From the NCBI RefSeq assembly GCF_014647515.1, contig NZ_BMPI01000001.1, forward strand, positions 1 to 64,000: 64,000 nt of DNA, read 5' to 3'. A program made the position numbers and the translations under genes. Source of the stretch: Dactylosporangium sucinum (GTDB taxonomy: Bacteria; Actinomycetota; Actinomycetes; Mycobacteriales; Micromonosporaceae). Below, piece by piece: positions 1 to 8,533 of this stretch (positions are counted from its first letter, which is position 1; the number at the start of each line of letters is the position of its first letter). The notes below the pieces were generated by a model. It ran no database searches, had not been told where the DNA came from, and worked only from the letters and a program-made list of their open reading frames with translations.

Positions 1-632
1 ACACCCGGAATCGCCTCGTTCGGCTTCGGGATGAACGCGTCCAGCCAGCGGGTCATCACCCGCTCGAACTCCTCGTCACCGATCGCCCGCAGCCGGTCGG
101 CGTTGCGCGGGTTGGCCTCGCACAGCCCGGCCCAGCCGAAGCCGGCGGCGCCGCCGAGCTTGATGATGCCCTCGATGCCCTGGGACCGGATGACCCGCAG
201 CTCGTTGAGGATGTACACGCCGGCGAGGCTCATCGTGCTGTAGGTGCCGCCGACGATCGACCAGGTGGCCAGCTTGCGGACCTTCTCGGGGTACAGCATC
301 GTGAAGACGACCATGTCGCGGGCACCGCCGGAGCCGCCGGTGGCGATGACCCGGTCGATGCCCAGCTCGTCCAGCAGCCGGCCCAGCGTCTCGGCCCGCA
401 TGTGCGACTCCGACCGCCCGAACAGCTGGATGTCGGAGCGGCCGCAGTTGGGCCGATCCCACAGCAGCACCCGCTTGCCGCCCTCGGCCAGCCCGTTGGC
501 CAGCTCGTGCACGCCGCCGTAGTCCTTGCCGAACCGGCCACCCGGCGTGATCACCACGACCTCGCCGTCCGGCGGGCCGATCAGCTCGTACACGACGATT
601 CCGCCGTTGACCTCGACCTCGGCATCAGCCAT
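1..632 (-). CDS. alpha/beta hydrolase (3' end outside window)
   Basis: Alpha/beta-hydrolase fold enzyme, about 210 residues visible, C-terminus cut by the window edge. The oxyanion region (TPGGRFGKD), the DRPNCGRSD strand-loop and a nucleophile elbow GGSGG with Ser101 are readable; the catalytic His would lie beyond the edge. The ATG at 632 is chosen because GAGGAGG lies about 8 nt upstream. It follows the ABC importer ATPase gene on the same strand after 57 bp, so it is probably the last gene of the import operon and may act on the imported compound. The exact substrate cannot be told. Confidence 0.85.
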   Translation of the reverse strand, partial: MADAEVEVNGGIVVYELIGPPDGEVVVITPGGRFGKDYGGVHELANGLAEGGKRVLLWDRPNCGRSDIQLFGRSESHMRAETLGRLLDELGIDRVIATGGSGGARDMVVFTMLYPEKVRKLATWSIVGGTYSTMSLAGVYILNELRVIRSQGIEGIIKLGGAAGFGWAGLCEANPRNADRLRAIGDEEFERVMTRWLDAFIPKPNEAIPG

Positions 633-689
633 GTCGTCCGTCCTCCTCGTCTGGTGCTGGTTCGCTGGAAACATCTCGGGTCCGACGCG

Positions 690-1721
690 TCAGACCGCCG
701 CGGCGTCGGCCAACTGTGGTTGCGCGGCCTGAGCGTCGAGTGGGAAGTGGCAGGCGGCGAAGCGGCCCGGGCGCACCTGCCGGATCTCGGGCTCCTCGCG
801 GGCGCAGATGTCCTGCGCCAGCGGGCACCGGGTCCGGAAGCGGCAGCCGCTCGGCGGGTTCAGCGGCGACGGCAGGTCACCCGACAGCGCCGCCGCCTGG
901 ACCGGCGCCTCCGGGTCGGGCTCCGGGATCGACTGGGCCAGCGCGCGGGTGTAGGGGTGGGCCGGCGACGCGAAGAGCTCGTCCGAGGTGCCCACCTCGC
1001 AGATCTTGCCGAGGTACATGACGACGATGCGGTCGCTGAGGTTCTTCACCACCGCCAGGTCGTGAGCGATGAAGACCATCGTGAGCCGGTACCGCTCCTT
1101 CATCTCCTCGAGCAGGTTCATGATCTGGGCCTGGACGGAGACGTCGAGGGCGGAGACCGGCTCGTCGCAGATCAGCACCGCCGGGTCGAGGATCATCGCG
1201 CGGGCGATGGAGATGCGCTGGCACTGCCCGCCCGAGAACTCGTGCGGGCGGCGGTCCGACGCGGTGGCCGGGTCGAGCCCGACCCGCTCGATCATGTCCT
1301 GGGTCCGCGCCGCGACGTCGGTCTTGCTCACGCCGCCGTGCACCCGCAGGCCCTCGGCGATGATGTCCTTGACCTTGCGCAGCGGGTTGAGCGACGAGAT
1401 CGGGTCCTGGAAGATCATCTGAAGCTTGCGCCGCTGCCGCCGCAGTGCACCGCCCTTGAGCCCGGCGAGCTCCACGCCGTCCATCCGCACCGAGCCCGAG
1501 GTCGGCGCGGGCAGCTGCATGATGGCCCGGGCCACGCTCGACTTGCCGCAGCCGGACTCCCCGACCAGGCCGACGGTCTCGCCGCGGCGGACGTCGAGGC
1601 TCACGTCCGACACCGCGAAGACCCGCTCGCCGCGCCGCCCGCTGTACTCCACGACGAGGTTACGGACGCTGAGTACCACGTCGTCCGCATCGCGCAGGTG
1701 CGCCGCTCCGCTGCCGGCCAT
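690..1721 (-). CDS. oligopeptide/dipeptide ABC transporter ATPase (OppF-type)
   Basis: Cytoplasmic ATPase, 343 residues, normal length for the OppF/DppF family. Walker A GESGCGKSS, signature SGGQCQRIS and Walker B LICDEPVSALD are all intact. The C-terminal oligopeptide/dipeptide transporter domain has the Cys-rich stretch GCRFRTRCP typical of these ATPases. The ATG at 1721 is chosen because it overlaps the stop of the preceding ATPase gene by one base (TGATG); the frame is open further upstream, but only antisense to that gene. Fourth-from-last to last genes of this operon are translationally coupled. Confidence 0.93.
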   Translation of the reverse strand: MAGSGAAHLRDADDVVLSVRNLVVEYSGRRGERVFAVSDVSLDVRRGETVGLVGESGCGKSSVARAIMQLPAPTSGSVRMDGVELAGLKGGALRRQRRKLQMIFQDPISSLNPLRKVKDIIAEGLRVHGGVSKTDVAARTQDMIERVGLDPATASDRRPHEFSGGQCQRISIARAMILDPAVLICDEPVSALDVSVQAQIMNLLEEMKERYRLTMVFIAHDLAVVKNLSDRIVVMYLGKICEVGTSDELFASPAHPYTRALAQSIPEPDPEAPVQAAALSGDLPSPLNPPSGCRFRTRCPLAQDICAREEPEIRQVRPGRFAACHFPLDAQAAQPQLADAAAV

Positions 1722-2839
1722 CAGAGCACCACCTCGGCCGCCACCGGCGTGCCGGCCGCGGTGACGCCCGCGGCGATGTTGCGCTTGCGGGCCGCGTCCC
1801 CGTCGGTGGTACCGAGGGGGAAGAAGCAGGCCGAGGTGTGCCCCGGCTCCTGCGGGTCCGGTTCCAGGGCTGGTGTCTCGGCCAGGCACCGCTGCTGCGC
1901 CGACGGGCAGCGCGGGGCGAAGCTGCACCCCGGCGGCGGGTCGACGATGACCGGGGGCCGGCCGGGGATGGAGGCGAGCCGGGTGTGGCTGGGCAGCGCC
2001 ACCTTCGGGATCGCGTCGATCAGCGCGCGGGTGTACGGGTGGCGCATGTTCGCGAAGAGCCGCTTCGTCGGCGCGTACTCCACGACGCGGCCCGCGTACA
2101 TCACCGCGATGGCGTCGGTCCGCCCGGCCACGACGCCGAGATCGTGCGTGATGAGGACCATCGACATGTGCGACTTCTCCTGCAGGTCCCGCATGAGGTT
2201 GAGGATCTGGTGCTGGACGGTCACGTCCAGCGCGGTCGTCGGCTCGTCGGCGATGAGCAGCTTCGGGGAGCACGAGATCGCCAGGGCGATGGTGACCCGC
2301 TGGCGCATCCCACCGGAGAGGTTGTGCGGGTACTGGTGAAACCGTTGCTCCGGCTCGGGAATGCCGACGAGCCGCAGCAGCCGCACCGCCTCGTCGTGCG
2401 CCGCCGTGCGGTCGAGGTTCAGGTGGTAGCGCAGGGTCTCGGTCAGCTGCTTGCCGACCGTCAGCACCGGCGTCAGCGAGGTCATCGGATCCTGGAACAC
2501 CATCGCCAGGTCCACGCCCCACAGGTGCTTGTTCTGCTTGCGGCTGACGGTCGCCAGGTCCACGTCGTTGAGCCGGATGTGGCTGCCGGGCAGGACGCGG
2601 GCGTTCGGCGCGAGGATCTTCATGACCGCCCGGGACAGCACCGACTTGCCCGACCCCGACTCGCCGACGATGCCGAGCGTCTCACCGCGCCGCAGGCGCA
2701 GGTCGACGCCGTCGACGGCGCGCACGAGCCCGCGCGGTGTGTCGAACCAGACCCGCAGGTTCTGCACCTCCAGCAGGGGGCCCGGCGACGCGGCGGGGCT
2801 GTCCGCGACGATCTCCCTTGGCTGCGCGCCGATGCTCAT
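1721..2839 (-). CDS. oligopeptide/dipeptide ABC transporter ATPase (OppD-type)
   Basis: Partner ATPase, 372 residues. Walker A GESGSGKSV, signature LSGGMRQRV and Walker B LIADEPTTALD are intact, and the C-terminal GCSFAPRCP element marks the peptide/nickel/opine transporter subfamily. It overlaps the upstream permease by ATGA and the downstream ATPase by one base. With the other ATPase it should form the heterodimeric motor of the importer. Confidence 0.93.
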   Translation of the reverse strand: MSIGAQPREIVADSPAASPGPLLEVQNLRVWFDTPRGLVRAVDGVDLRLRRGETLGIVGESGSGKSVLSRAVMKILAPNARVLPGSHIRLNDVDLATVSRKQNKHLWGVDLAMVFQDPMTSLTPVLTVGKQLTETLRYHLNLDRTAAHDEAVRLLRLVGIPEPEQRFHQYPHNLSGGMRQRVTIALAISCSPKLLIADEPTTALDVTVQHQILNLMRDLQEKSHMSMVLITHDLGVVAGRTDAIAVMYAGRVVEYAPTKRLFANMRHPYTRALIDAIPKVALPSHTRLASIPGRPPVIVDPPPGCSFAPRCPSAQQRCLAETPALEPDPQEPGHTSACFFPLGTTDGDAARKRNIAAGVTAAGTPVAAEVVL

Positions 2840-3753
2840 AGCGAGGACTCCCTGCCGACGCGGCCCCGCGCCCAGTCGCCGAGCCTGTTGAAAGCGAAGA
2901 CGGTGAGGAAGAAGAACAGCGCGGGGACCAGCACGAGCTGCGGGTTGTCGCTGAGCGACTCCCGGCCCGCCGCCAGCATCCCGCCCCAGCTCGGTGCCGG
3001 CGGCGGGACCCCGACACCGAGGAAGCTCAGCGTGCCCTCGGCCACCACCAGCGTCGCCATCACGACCAGCGCGAGCGACATGATCGGCAGCATGACGTTG
3101 ACGAGCAGCTCCCGCGTCAGGATGCGCAGCGGCCGCGCGCCGAGCGCCTTGGCCGCCATGACGAACTCGCGGTCGGCGAACGCGATCGTGTTGGCCCGCG
3201 CCACCCGGGCGAAGTTGGGCACGCCCAGCAGCGCCAGCGCCACGACGAGCGTCACCAGGCCGGGCTGCAGCGCCGTCACCATCGCGATGAGGAAGATCAG
3301 CGGCGGGAACGCCAGCGTGAAGTTGACGAACAGCCCGATCGCCGAGTCGGTGGCGCCCCGGAAGTACCCGGCCAGCATGCCCAGCGTGACCCCGATGACG
3401 AGCGCGATGCCGGTGGCGCCGATCGCCACCGCCATGGAGATCCGGGCCCCGTGGACGATCCGCGACAACACGTCACGGCCGATCGAGTCGGTGCCGAGTA
3501 GGTGCCCGGCGGAGCCGGGCATCGCGCTGAAGGCATTGGTGACCTCGTTCGGGTCGGGCAGCGGCAGCAGGTCGGCGGTGATCGCGGCCAGGACCACCAC
3601 AGCGATCCAGGCCGCTCCGAAGGCGGCGCCGATGTCGCGTCGCCGGCGGCGGCGCGGGGTGGCCGCGGCCGGGACGGTGGCCGTGGGGGCCGACGGCAGC
3701 GCGGTGCCCGGCGAGCCGCCGGCGCCGGGGCGCTGTTGGACGAGATTGGTCAT
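2836..3753 (-). CDS. ABC transporter permease (DppC/OppC-type)
   Basis: Inner-membrane permease, about 305 residues. After a basic Pro/Arg-rich N-terminus there is one transmembrane segment, the family DPN element (PDPNEVTNAF), an N-terminal OppC-like region with GTDSIGRDVLSR, then the five-helix permease domain with the coupling loop around AAKALGARPLRIL. The ATG at 3753 is chosen for its ATGA overlap with the stop of the other permease. Longer readings upstream are antisense-type extensions over that gene. Confidence 0.92.
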   Translation of the reverse strand: MTNLVQQRPGAGGSPGTALPSAPTATVPAAATPRRRRRRDIGAAFGAAWIAVVVLAAITADLLPLPDPNEVTNAFSAMPGSAGHLLGTDSIGRDVLSRIVHGARISMAVAIGATGIALVIGVTLGMLAGYFRGATDSAIGLFVNFTLAFPPLIFLIAMVTALQPGLVTLVVALALLGVPNFARVARANTIAFADREFVMAAKALGARPLRILTRELLVNVMLPIMSLALVVMATLVVAEGTLSFLGVGVPPPAPSWGGMLAAGRESLSDNPQLVLVPALFFFLTVFAFNRLGDWARGRVGRESSL

Positions 3754-4715
3754 GCGGTCCTCACCTTCCTCACCCGCGGGTCGAGCAGCGGGTAGGTCAG
3801 ATCGACGAGGGTGTTCATGAGCAGGTAGATCAGGGCGGTCAGCAGGACCACGGCCTGCACGACGATGTAGTCGCGGGACAGGATGGCGTTGATGACCAGC
3901 GTCCCCATCCCGGGCAGCGAGAAGATCGCCTCCACCAGCACGGTCCCGCCGATGAGCCGGCCGATGACCACGCCCGACACCGTCACCAGCGAGAACGAGG
4001 ACTGCCGCAGCGCGTGCCGCACGAGGATGCGCCAGGTGGGCAGGCCGCGCGCCCGGGCGGACAGGACGTGGTCCTGCTGCAGCGTGGCCATCATGTCGCC
4101 CTTGAGCAGCCGGGTGAACAGCACGCACTCGCCGGCGGCCAGGGTCAGCACCGGTAGCACGAGCCGCTCGAAGTGCTCCGCGGGGTTCTCCGAGAACGGC
4201 GTCCAGCCCAGGATCGGCAGCAGGTCGAGCTGGACACCGAACACGTACACCAGCACGATCCCGAGCACGAACGCCGGCGTGGCCAGCGTGGCCGAGATGA
4301 CGAACGTCGAGACCCGGTCCAGCAGCCGGCCCGGGCGGTAGGCCGACCACACCCCGACCGGCACGCTGACGGCGAGCGCGACGATCATCGACAGCAGTGC
4401 GATCTCCAGGGACACCGGGGCGCGTTCGGCGATCGTCTCCGAGACGCTGAGCCCGGTCTGGAACGAACGGCCGAAGTCGCCCTGCAGCACACCGCCGATC
4501 CAGGTGAGGTACCGCTGCCAGACGGGGTCGTCAACCCCGTAGCGCTCGCGGGCCTCGGCGATCTGCTCGGCCGTGGCGTCCTGCGGCAGGATCGCGTCGA
4601 CCGGGCTGCCCGGAATCAGTTCGAGCAGCAGGAAGACTGCCACGGTGACCATGAACAACAGCAGGAAGAACCGGCCAACCGAAGCGGCCCGGCCCCGCAA
4701 CGCGCGTGCGTTCAT
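3750..4715 (-). CDS. ABC transporter permease (DppB/OppB-type)
   Basis: Inner-membrane permease of 321 residues. The N-terminal helix (RFFLLLFMVTVAVFLLLELIPGSP) is followed by the family's periplasmic loop GVDDPVWQRYLTW and the permease domain with the GTVLVEAIFSLPGMG element. I prefer the ATG at 4715, preceded by GGGAG, over the GTG at 4772 that would add 19 residues. It lies 83 bp after the solute-binding protein gene and overlaps the next permease by ATGA. Confidence 0.9.
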   Translation of the reverse strand: MNARALRGRAASVGRFFLLLFMVTVAVFLLLELIPGSPVDAILPQDATAEQIAEARERYGVDDPVWQRYLTWIGGVLQGDFGRSFQTGLSVSETIAERAPVSLEIALLSMIVALAVSVPVGVWSAYRPGRLLDRVSTFVISATLATPAFVLGIVLVYVFGVQLDLLPILGWTPFSENPAEHFERLVLPVLTLAAGECVLFTRLLKGDMMATLQQDHVLSARARGLPTWRILVRHALRQSSFSLVTVSGVVIGRLIGGTVLVEAIFSLPGMGTLVINAILSRDYIVVQAVVLLTALIYLLMNTLVDLTYPLLDPRVRKVRTA

Positions 4716-4798
4716 CTTGCTCCCGTCCCTCGGCTTCGGATTGGCCTCCGGCGGGGCCGCGGACACCGTCACGGGCGTCCGCGGCCGGCCGCCGATCG

Positions 4799-6370
4799 TC
4801 AGCTACTGCGCCACGCGTACTGCCAGTAGACGCCGGCGCCCGAGTTCGTACCGGCGACGGTGATGCCCTTGATCTTCTTGTTCACGTACAGGTGGCCGGT
4901 CTGGTAGCGCCAGGTGCGCAGCGGCCCGTCGTTGGACAGCTCGCCGACGACCTCCTTGTAGGCCGCGGCGACCTCCTCCGGCTTGCCCGAGGAGCGGGAC
5001 AGTTCGAGTGCCGTGTCCACCTCGGGGTTGGAGTAGCCCATGACGTTCAGCGCGCCGTCGGTGTGGAAGACGTCGTAGAGCCGGTCCAGCTCCTGCGACA
5101 GGGTGGCTCCCATGATCGTCTGGAACTCCCGCTTCGTGGACAGCGAGCTGAGCGTCGCCCCGTCGACCGCGTTGAGCTTGAAGGTCAGTCCCTTGATCTG
5201 CTGCATCTGCGACTGGATGAGCTGCGCGACCTGCTCCAGGGCCGGCAGGCCGGCGTAGCAGGTGAAGGTGACCGTCTCGGCCGTCTTGCCGGTTCGCCGC
5301 AGGTAGTCGTCGAAGAGCCGCTGGGCCTCGGCGAGGTTCTTGTCCGGGAACTTGCCCAGCGCGTCGTCGCGCTCCGTGGCGCCCGGCCGCAGCAGCTGGT
5401 CGACCGGCTGGTCGCCCGGGTACACCGCGTTGTTGATCTGGGCGCTGTCGAAGGCCATCAGCATCGCCCTGCGCAGCCCCTCGTCCTTGACGACCGGGTC
5501 CTTCAGGTTGAACTGCAGCCCGGTGCCGCCCACCAGCGGCACCCGGTAGATCTGGTAGCCACCCGTGGACTCGATCGCTCGGGCGTCCTTGGTCAGCAGC
5601 GACCAGTCCACGTCGATCTCGCCGCCGCGCAGGGCGTTGAGCCGCTGGTCGTCGGCGCCGATCACCTTGATGGTGAGCGCGTCGAGGTAGGGCAGGCCGG
5701 GCTCGAAGTACGTCGGGTTGCGGGTGTACTCGATCTGCGAGTTGCGGGTCCACTTCTTGAGCACGAACGGGCCGGCGCCGACCGGCGAGTTGGCGACGTC
5801 CGCGCCGGCCTTCTGGATGGCCGTCGGCGAGCCGATGGCGCTGAGGCCGCGCACCAGCGTCCACGGCAGCTGGTAGTTGACCTTGTCCAGGGTCACGGCG
5901 ACGGTCTGCGGGTCGACGACCTTCCACGTCATGCCCTGGGTACTGCGCGCGGCCGGGGACAGCGTCTTGGGGTCCTTGACGCGATCCCAGTTGAAGGCCA
6001 CCGCGGCGGCGTCGAACGGCGTCCCGTCGCTGAAGGTGACCCCGCTGCGCAGCTTGAGGGTCCAGTTCTTGCCGTCCGTGGTGTCGAAGGACTCCGCCAT
6101 CTGACCGACGAACGCCTTCTTGTCCAGGTCGTAGCGCAGCAGCGTGCCGAAGATCGGCGCGCACCGGTCGAACGACTGGACCGCGCAGACCGCCGGGTCC
6201 AGGGAGGTGACCTCGACGTTCACCGCGTAGGTCGCCTTGCCGCCCTTCGTCGGCGTGCCCGCCTCCGCGCCGTCCGCGGAGCCGGAGCCGCCGCAGCCGG
6301 CCGACGCCACGGCCAGGCAGGCGGCGACCGTCGCGGCGGCGGACCGCGATGCCACTCGTAAACCCGTCAT
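4799..6370 (-). CDS. ABC transporter substrate-binding lipoprotein (SBP family 5)
   Basis: Exported solute receptor of 523 residues, the usual length for DppA/OppA-type proteins. The signal peptide ends in a lipobox VASAGC with the lipid-attached Cys26, followed by a Gly/Ser linker. Family 5 features include TSLDPAVCAVQSFDRCAPIF near the start and the GVTFSDGTPFDAAAVAFNW block. AGGAG lies about 10 nt before the ATG. It is the first gene of the import operon. The family covers peptides, nickel and opines, so the ligand is not predictable here. Confidence 0.93.
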   Translation of the reverse strand: MTGLRVASRSAAATVAACLAVASAGCGGSGSADGAEAGTPTKGGKATYAVNVEVTSLDPAVCAVQSFDRCAPIFGTLLRYDLDKKAFVGQMAESFDTTDGKNWTLKLRSGVTFSDGTPFDAAAVAFNWDRVKDPKTLSPAARSTQGMTWKVVDPQTVAVTLDKVNYQLPWTLVRGLSAIGSPTAIQKAGADVANSPVGAGPFVLKKWTRNSQIEYTRNPTYFEPGLPYLDALTIKVIGADDQRLNALRGGEIDVDWSLLTKDARAIESTGGYQIYRVPLVGGTGLQFNLKDPVVKDEGLRRAMLMAFDSAQINNAVYPGDQPVDQLLRPGATERDDALGKFPDKNLAEAQRLFDDYLRRTGKTAETVTFTCYAGLPALEQVAQLIQSQMQQIKGLTFKLNAVDGATLSSLSTKREFQTIMGATLSQELDRLYDVFHTDGALNVMGYSNPEVDTALELSRSSGKPEEVAAAYKEVVGELSNDGPLRTWRYQTGHLYVNKKIKGITVAGTNSGAGVYWQYAWRSS

Positions 6371-6624
6371 CCTCGCTTGCTCCTGTCTTCTCGCGACAGC
6401 AACGTGGTCGCCAGCGCGGCCTGGTGCAGCCGGCTCGTCCTGACTACCTGGTAACCACGGGCGGATACTCAGCGGAGCTAACCTTTGGTCGGCTCGGCGA
6501 ATCGTGCGTCTACTGGCTCATCGGCGCCGCGTGTGACCGGTGCCACAGGCGGTTGACGATCAGCATCGGCAAGACGGGTCCGGCTGGGTAGGCCCACGGT
6601 GTCAAGGTGGGCCGGGCGCGTTTC

Positions 6625-6637
6625 TGACAGACTGTCA
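6625..6637. promoter_or_regulatory. perfect palindrome at the PucR stop codon
   Basis: TGACAGACTGTCA is a perfect 6-1-6 inverted repeat that includes the stop codon of the PucR gene. It lies about 255 bp upstream of the importer start, inside the 264-bp gap that should hold the importer promoter. It could be an operator or only the core of a weak terminator. Confidence 0.3.
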
Positions 6638-8353
6638 ACGCCAGGTGCGCGGGTGACCCGGCGCGGAGTCCGGGTCGGCCGCCGTGGCCTCGACGACCAT
6701 GATGGCGGCATAGAGCGACGTGCTGCGCTCCGGATCGTCCAGGTCGACGCTCAGCAGCCGCTGGATGCGGGCGAGCCGGTCGTAGAGCGTCGGCCGGGAG
6801 ACCCCCAGGGCCTGTGCGGTCAGTGACTTGTTGCGCTGGAGCCGCAGATAGGCTCCGAGGGTGCGGACCCGGTCGCCGCCGTCCACCGCGTCGCGGAGGA
6901 AGAGCGGACCCAGGGTGCGTTCGGCGAACGCCTGGAGCCGGGGATCCTTGCGCAGGATGTAGAGCAGCCCGCGCAGGTGTACGTCGTCGACGCAGTAGAT
7001 GACGCGGCGCTCGCCCGGTGGCCCGGCCGCACGTGAGGCCAGCGCAACATCGGTCGCCTCGGCGAACGAGTGCCGGACGTCGGCGAGCTCGGACACCAGG
7101 CCGCCGCGCGCCACCACGGGCCGGTCGGCCCCGGTCTCCTGCCACAGCTCGTGCACCCGCGCCGCGAACGCCTGTGCCGGCGGATCGACCTTGTCCGTCT
7201 TGAGCAGGAGCAGGACGCCCCAGCGGTCCGGCGCGAGCTGTGCGGTGAGCCCGTCGAGCTGCGCGCCGTCGAGCGCGGCGGCCACGATCCGGCCCACGTC
7301 GCGCTGCCCGCCGCGCTGGTCGGTCAGCAGCACGATCGGCAGGTACTGCCGATGTCGGGTCGGATGGCCCAGCACGGCGGCTCTCGCGTGCATCGCCTCG
7401 ACGCTGCCGCCCCGGCCCGACATGATCGCTTCGAGCATCGTGCGCTGCGTGCCCGCGACCACGACGTCGTCGTCCTCCAGCAGCAGCCGCATCCCGATCG
7501 CCGCCGCCGCGCGCTCGGCGACCATGACCTGGCCGCGGTCGGGCGGCCGGTCGGTGAACAGCACGAGCCGTCCGCGCTGCTGGCCCCGGACCTCGACCGG
7601 GGTGACCACGCACTGGTCCGCATCGTCGACCTGGGTGCCGAACACCTGGTTCAGCGTGAACGCCTTGCGGCTCCAGCGGTTCAGCAGGCCCTCGACGGCG
7701 CCGTCCGGGGCGTGCATCGCCAGAACCTGGTGCATGAGGTTGGCGTAGACGACCTCGCCCTCGCCGAGCTCGCCGGCCGCGGCGGCAAGCTGCTCCACCG
7801 AGGCGTCGGCGGAGCTGAGCAGGGTGAACCGCTCGTGGGCGGCGGCGGTGACCTGCAGCAGCCGGCGCTGCCCGATCAGGATGACCGAGTGCGCGGCCTC
7901 GGTCATCTTGACGAACGACACCTCGCGCCGCAGCGCGATGAGCGGCAGGTCCCGGCGGTTGCAGGCGCGGACCATCGCGGACGGCACGGCGGCGAACCGG
8001 CGTCCGAGCTCGATCACCAGGCCGGCGACGCCCTGGTCGGCGAGCGCGTCGACGTAGCGGCCGATCTCGGCCGGCGACTGGGCGAGGGCGATGCCCGTAG
8101 CAAGGATGAGCTCCCCACCTTGGAGCAGGCCCCGGCTGTCGGCGAGCTCGATGACGTGCAGCCAGCGGATCCGGCGGCCGAGGTGCTGCTGGCCGGCGAC
8201 CACGACCGGCGAGCCCTGCACGGTGCTGGGCATCGCCAGGAAGTCCGCGATCGTGAAGGCGCTCAGGCCCGCCGGCTCAGTGCTCCCGGCGCGTGCGACG
8301 GCGTGCAGCTGCGGGGTTGCTCGGTCGGTGGCCAGATGGACTACTTCGGACAC
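6635..8353 (-). CDS. PucR family transcriptional regulator
   Basis: 572-residue regulator with the PucR arrangement: an N-terminal PucR domain starting near IADFLAMP and containing HVIELADSRGLLQGGELILATG, a GGDEF-like middle, and a C-terminal helix-turn-helix (LTAQALGVSRPTLYDRLARI). The GTG at 8353 is chosen because GGGAGG sits 7 nt upstream; extending further would read through the divergent promoter region. The family is known from purine, proline and amine catabolism control. Its position just upstream of the importer operon on the same strand suggests it controls that operon. Confidence 0.88.
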   Translation of the reverse strand: MSEVVHLATDRATPQLHAVARAGSTEPAGLSAFTIADFLAMPSTVQGSPVVVAGQQHLGRRIRWLHVIELADSRGLLQGGELILATGIALAQSPAEIGRYVDALADQGVAGLVIELGRRFAAVPSAMVRACNRRDLPLIALRREVSFVKMTEAAHSVILIGQRRLLQVTAAAHERFTLLSSADASVEQLAAAAGELGEGEVVYANLMHQVLAMHAPDGAVEGLLNRWSRKAFTLNQVFGTQVDDADQCVVTPVEVRGQQRGRLVLFTDRPPDRGQVMVAERAAAAIGMRLLLEDDDVVVAGTQRTMLEAIMSGRGGSVEAMHARAAVLGHPTRHRQYLPIVLLTDQRGGQRDVGRIVAAALDGAQLDGLTAQLAPDRWGVLLLLKTDKVDPPAQAFAARVHELWQETGADRPVVARGGLVSELADVRHSFAEATDVALASRAAGPPGERRVIYCVDDVHLRGLLYILRKDPRLQAFAERTLGPLFLRDAVDGGDRVRTLGAYLRLQRNKSLTAQALGVSRPTLYDRLARIQRLLSVDLDDPERSTSLYAAIMVVEATAADPDSAPGHPRTWR

Positions 8354-8418
8354 CCTGGTTCCTCCCTGTCGCCCGCCGACGGCGGGTCCGGGCTGTACCG
8401 GCGTTCCATTCATGTGAA

Positions 8419-8446
8419 TCACGTAACCGGGAAGTATTCCACGTGA
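8419..8446. promoter_or_regulatory. inverted repeat in divergent PucR/TetR promoter region
   Basis: Arms TCACGT and ACGTGA are separated by 16 bp, in the 180-bp gap between the PucR gene and the divergent double-TetR gene. A second dyad, TTCATGTGAA, lies 2 to 12 bp to its left (8409-8418). Two-helical-turn spacing of the half sites is compatible with an operator of either regulator. Confidence 0.45.
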
Positions 8447-8533
8447 CCCGCCCGCCGGGGAGGGGCAGCGGAACGAATATTTGACCCGCGGGCGCGGCAT
8501 TTACGGCGGGTCGCAGGCCGTCATACTGGTGTT

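Noticed and set aside
402-2339. Long open frames on the plus strand opposite the ABC ATPase genes, and many similar frames across the window
   Set aside because: They are antisense readings of well-recognised genes in GC-rich DNA; their translations are Arg/Pro/Ala-rich without domain motifs.
2836-4350. A 504-residue version of the DppC permease and similar long N-terminal extensions of other genes
   Set aside because: The extension is an out-of-frame reading of the upstream permease; the ATGA start at 3753 with a normal permease length is preferred.
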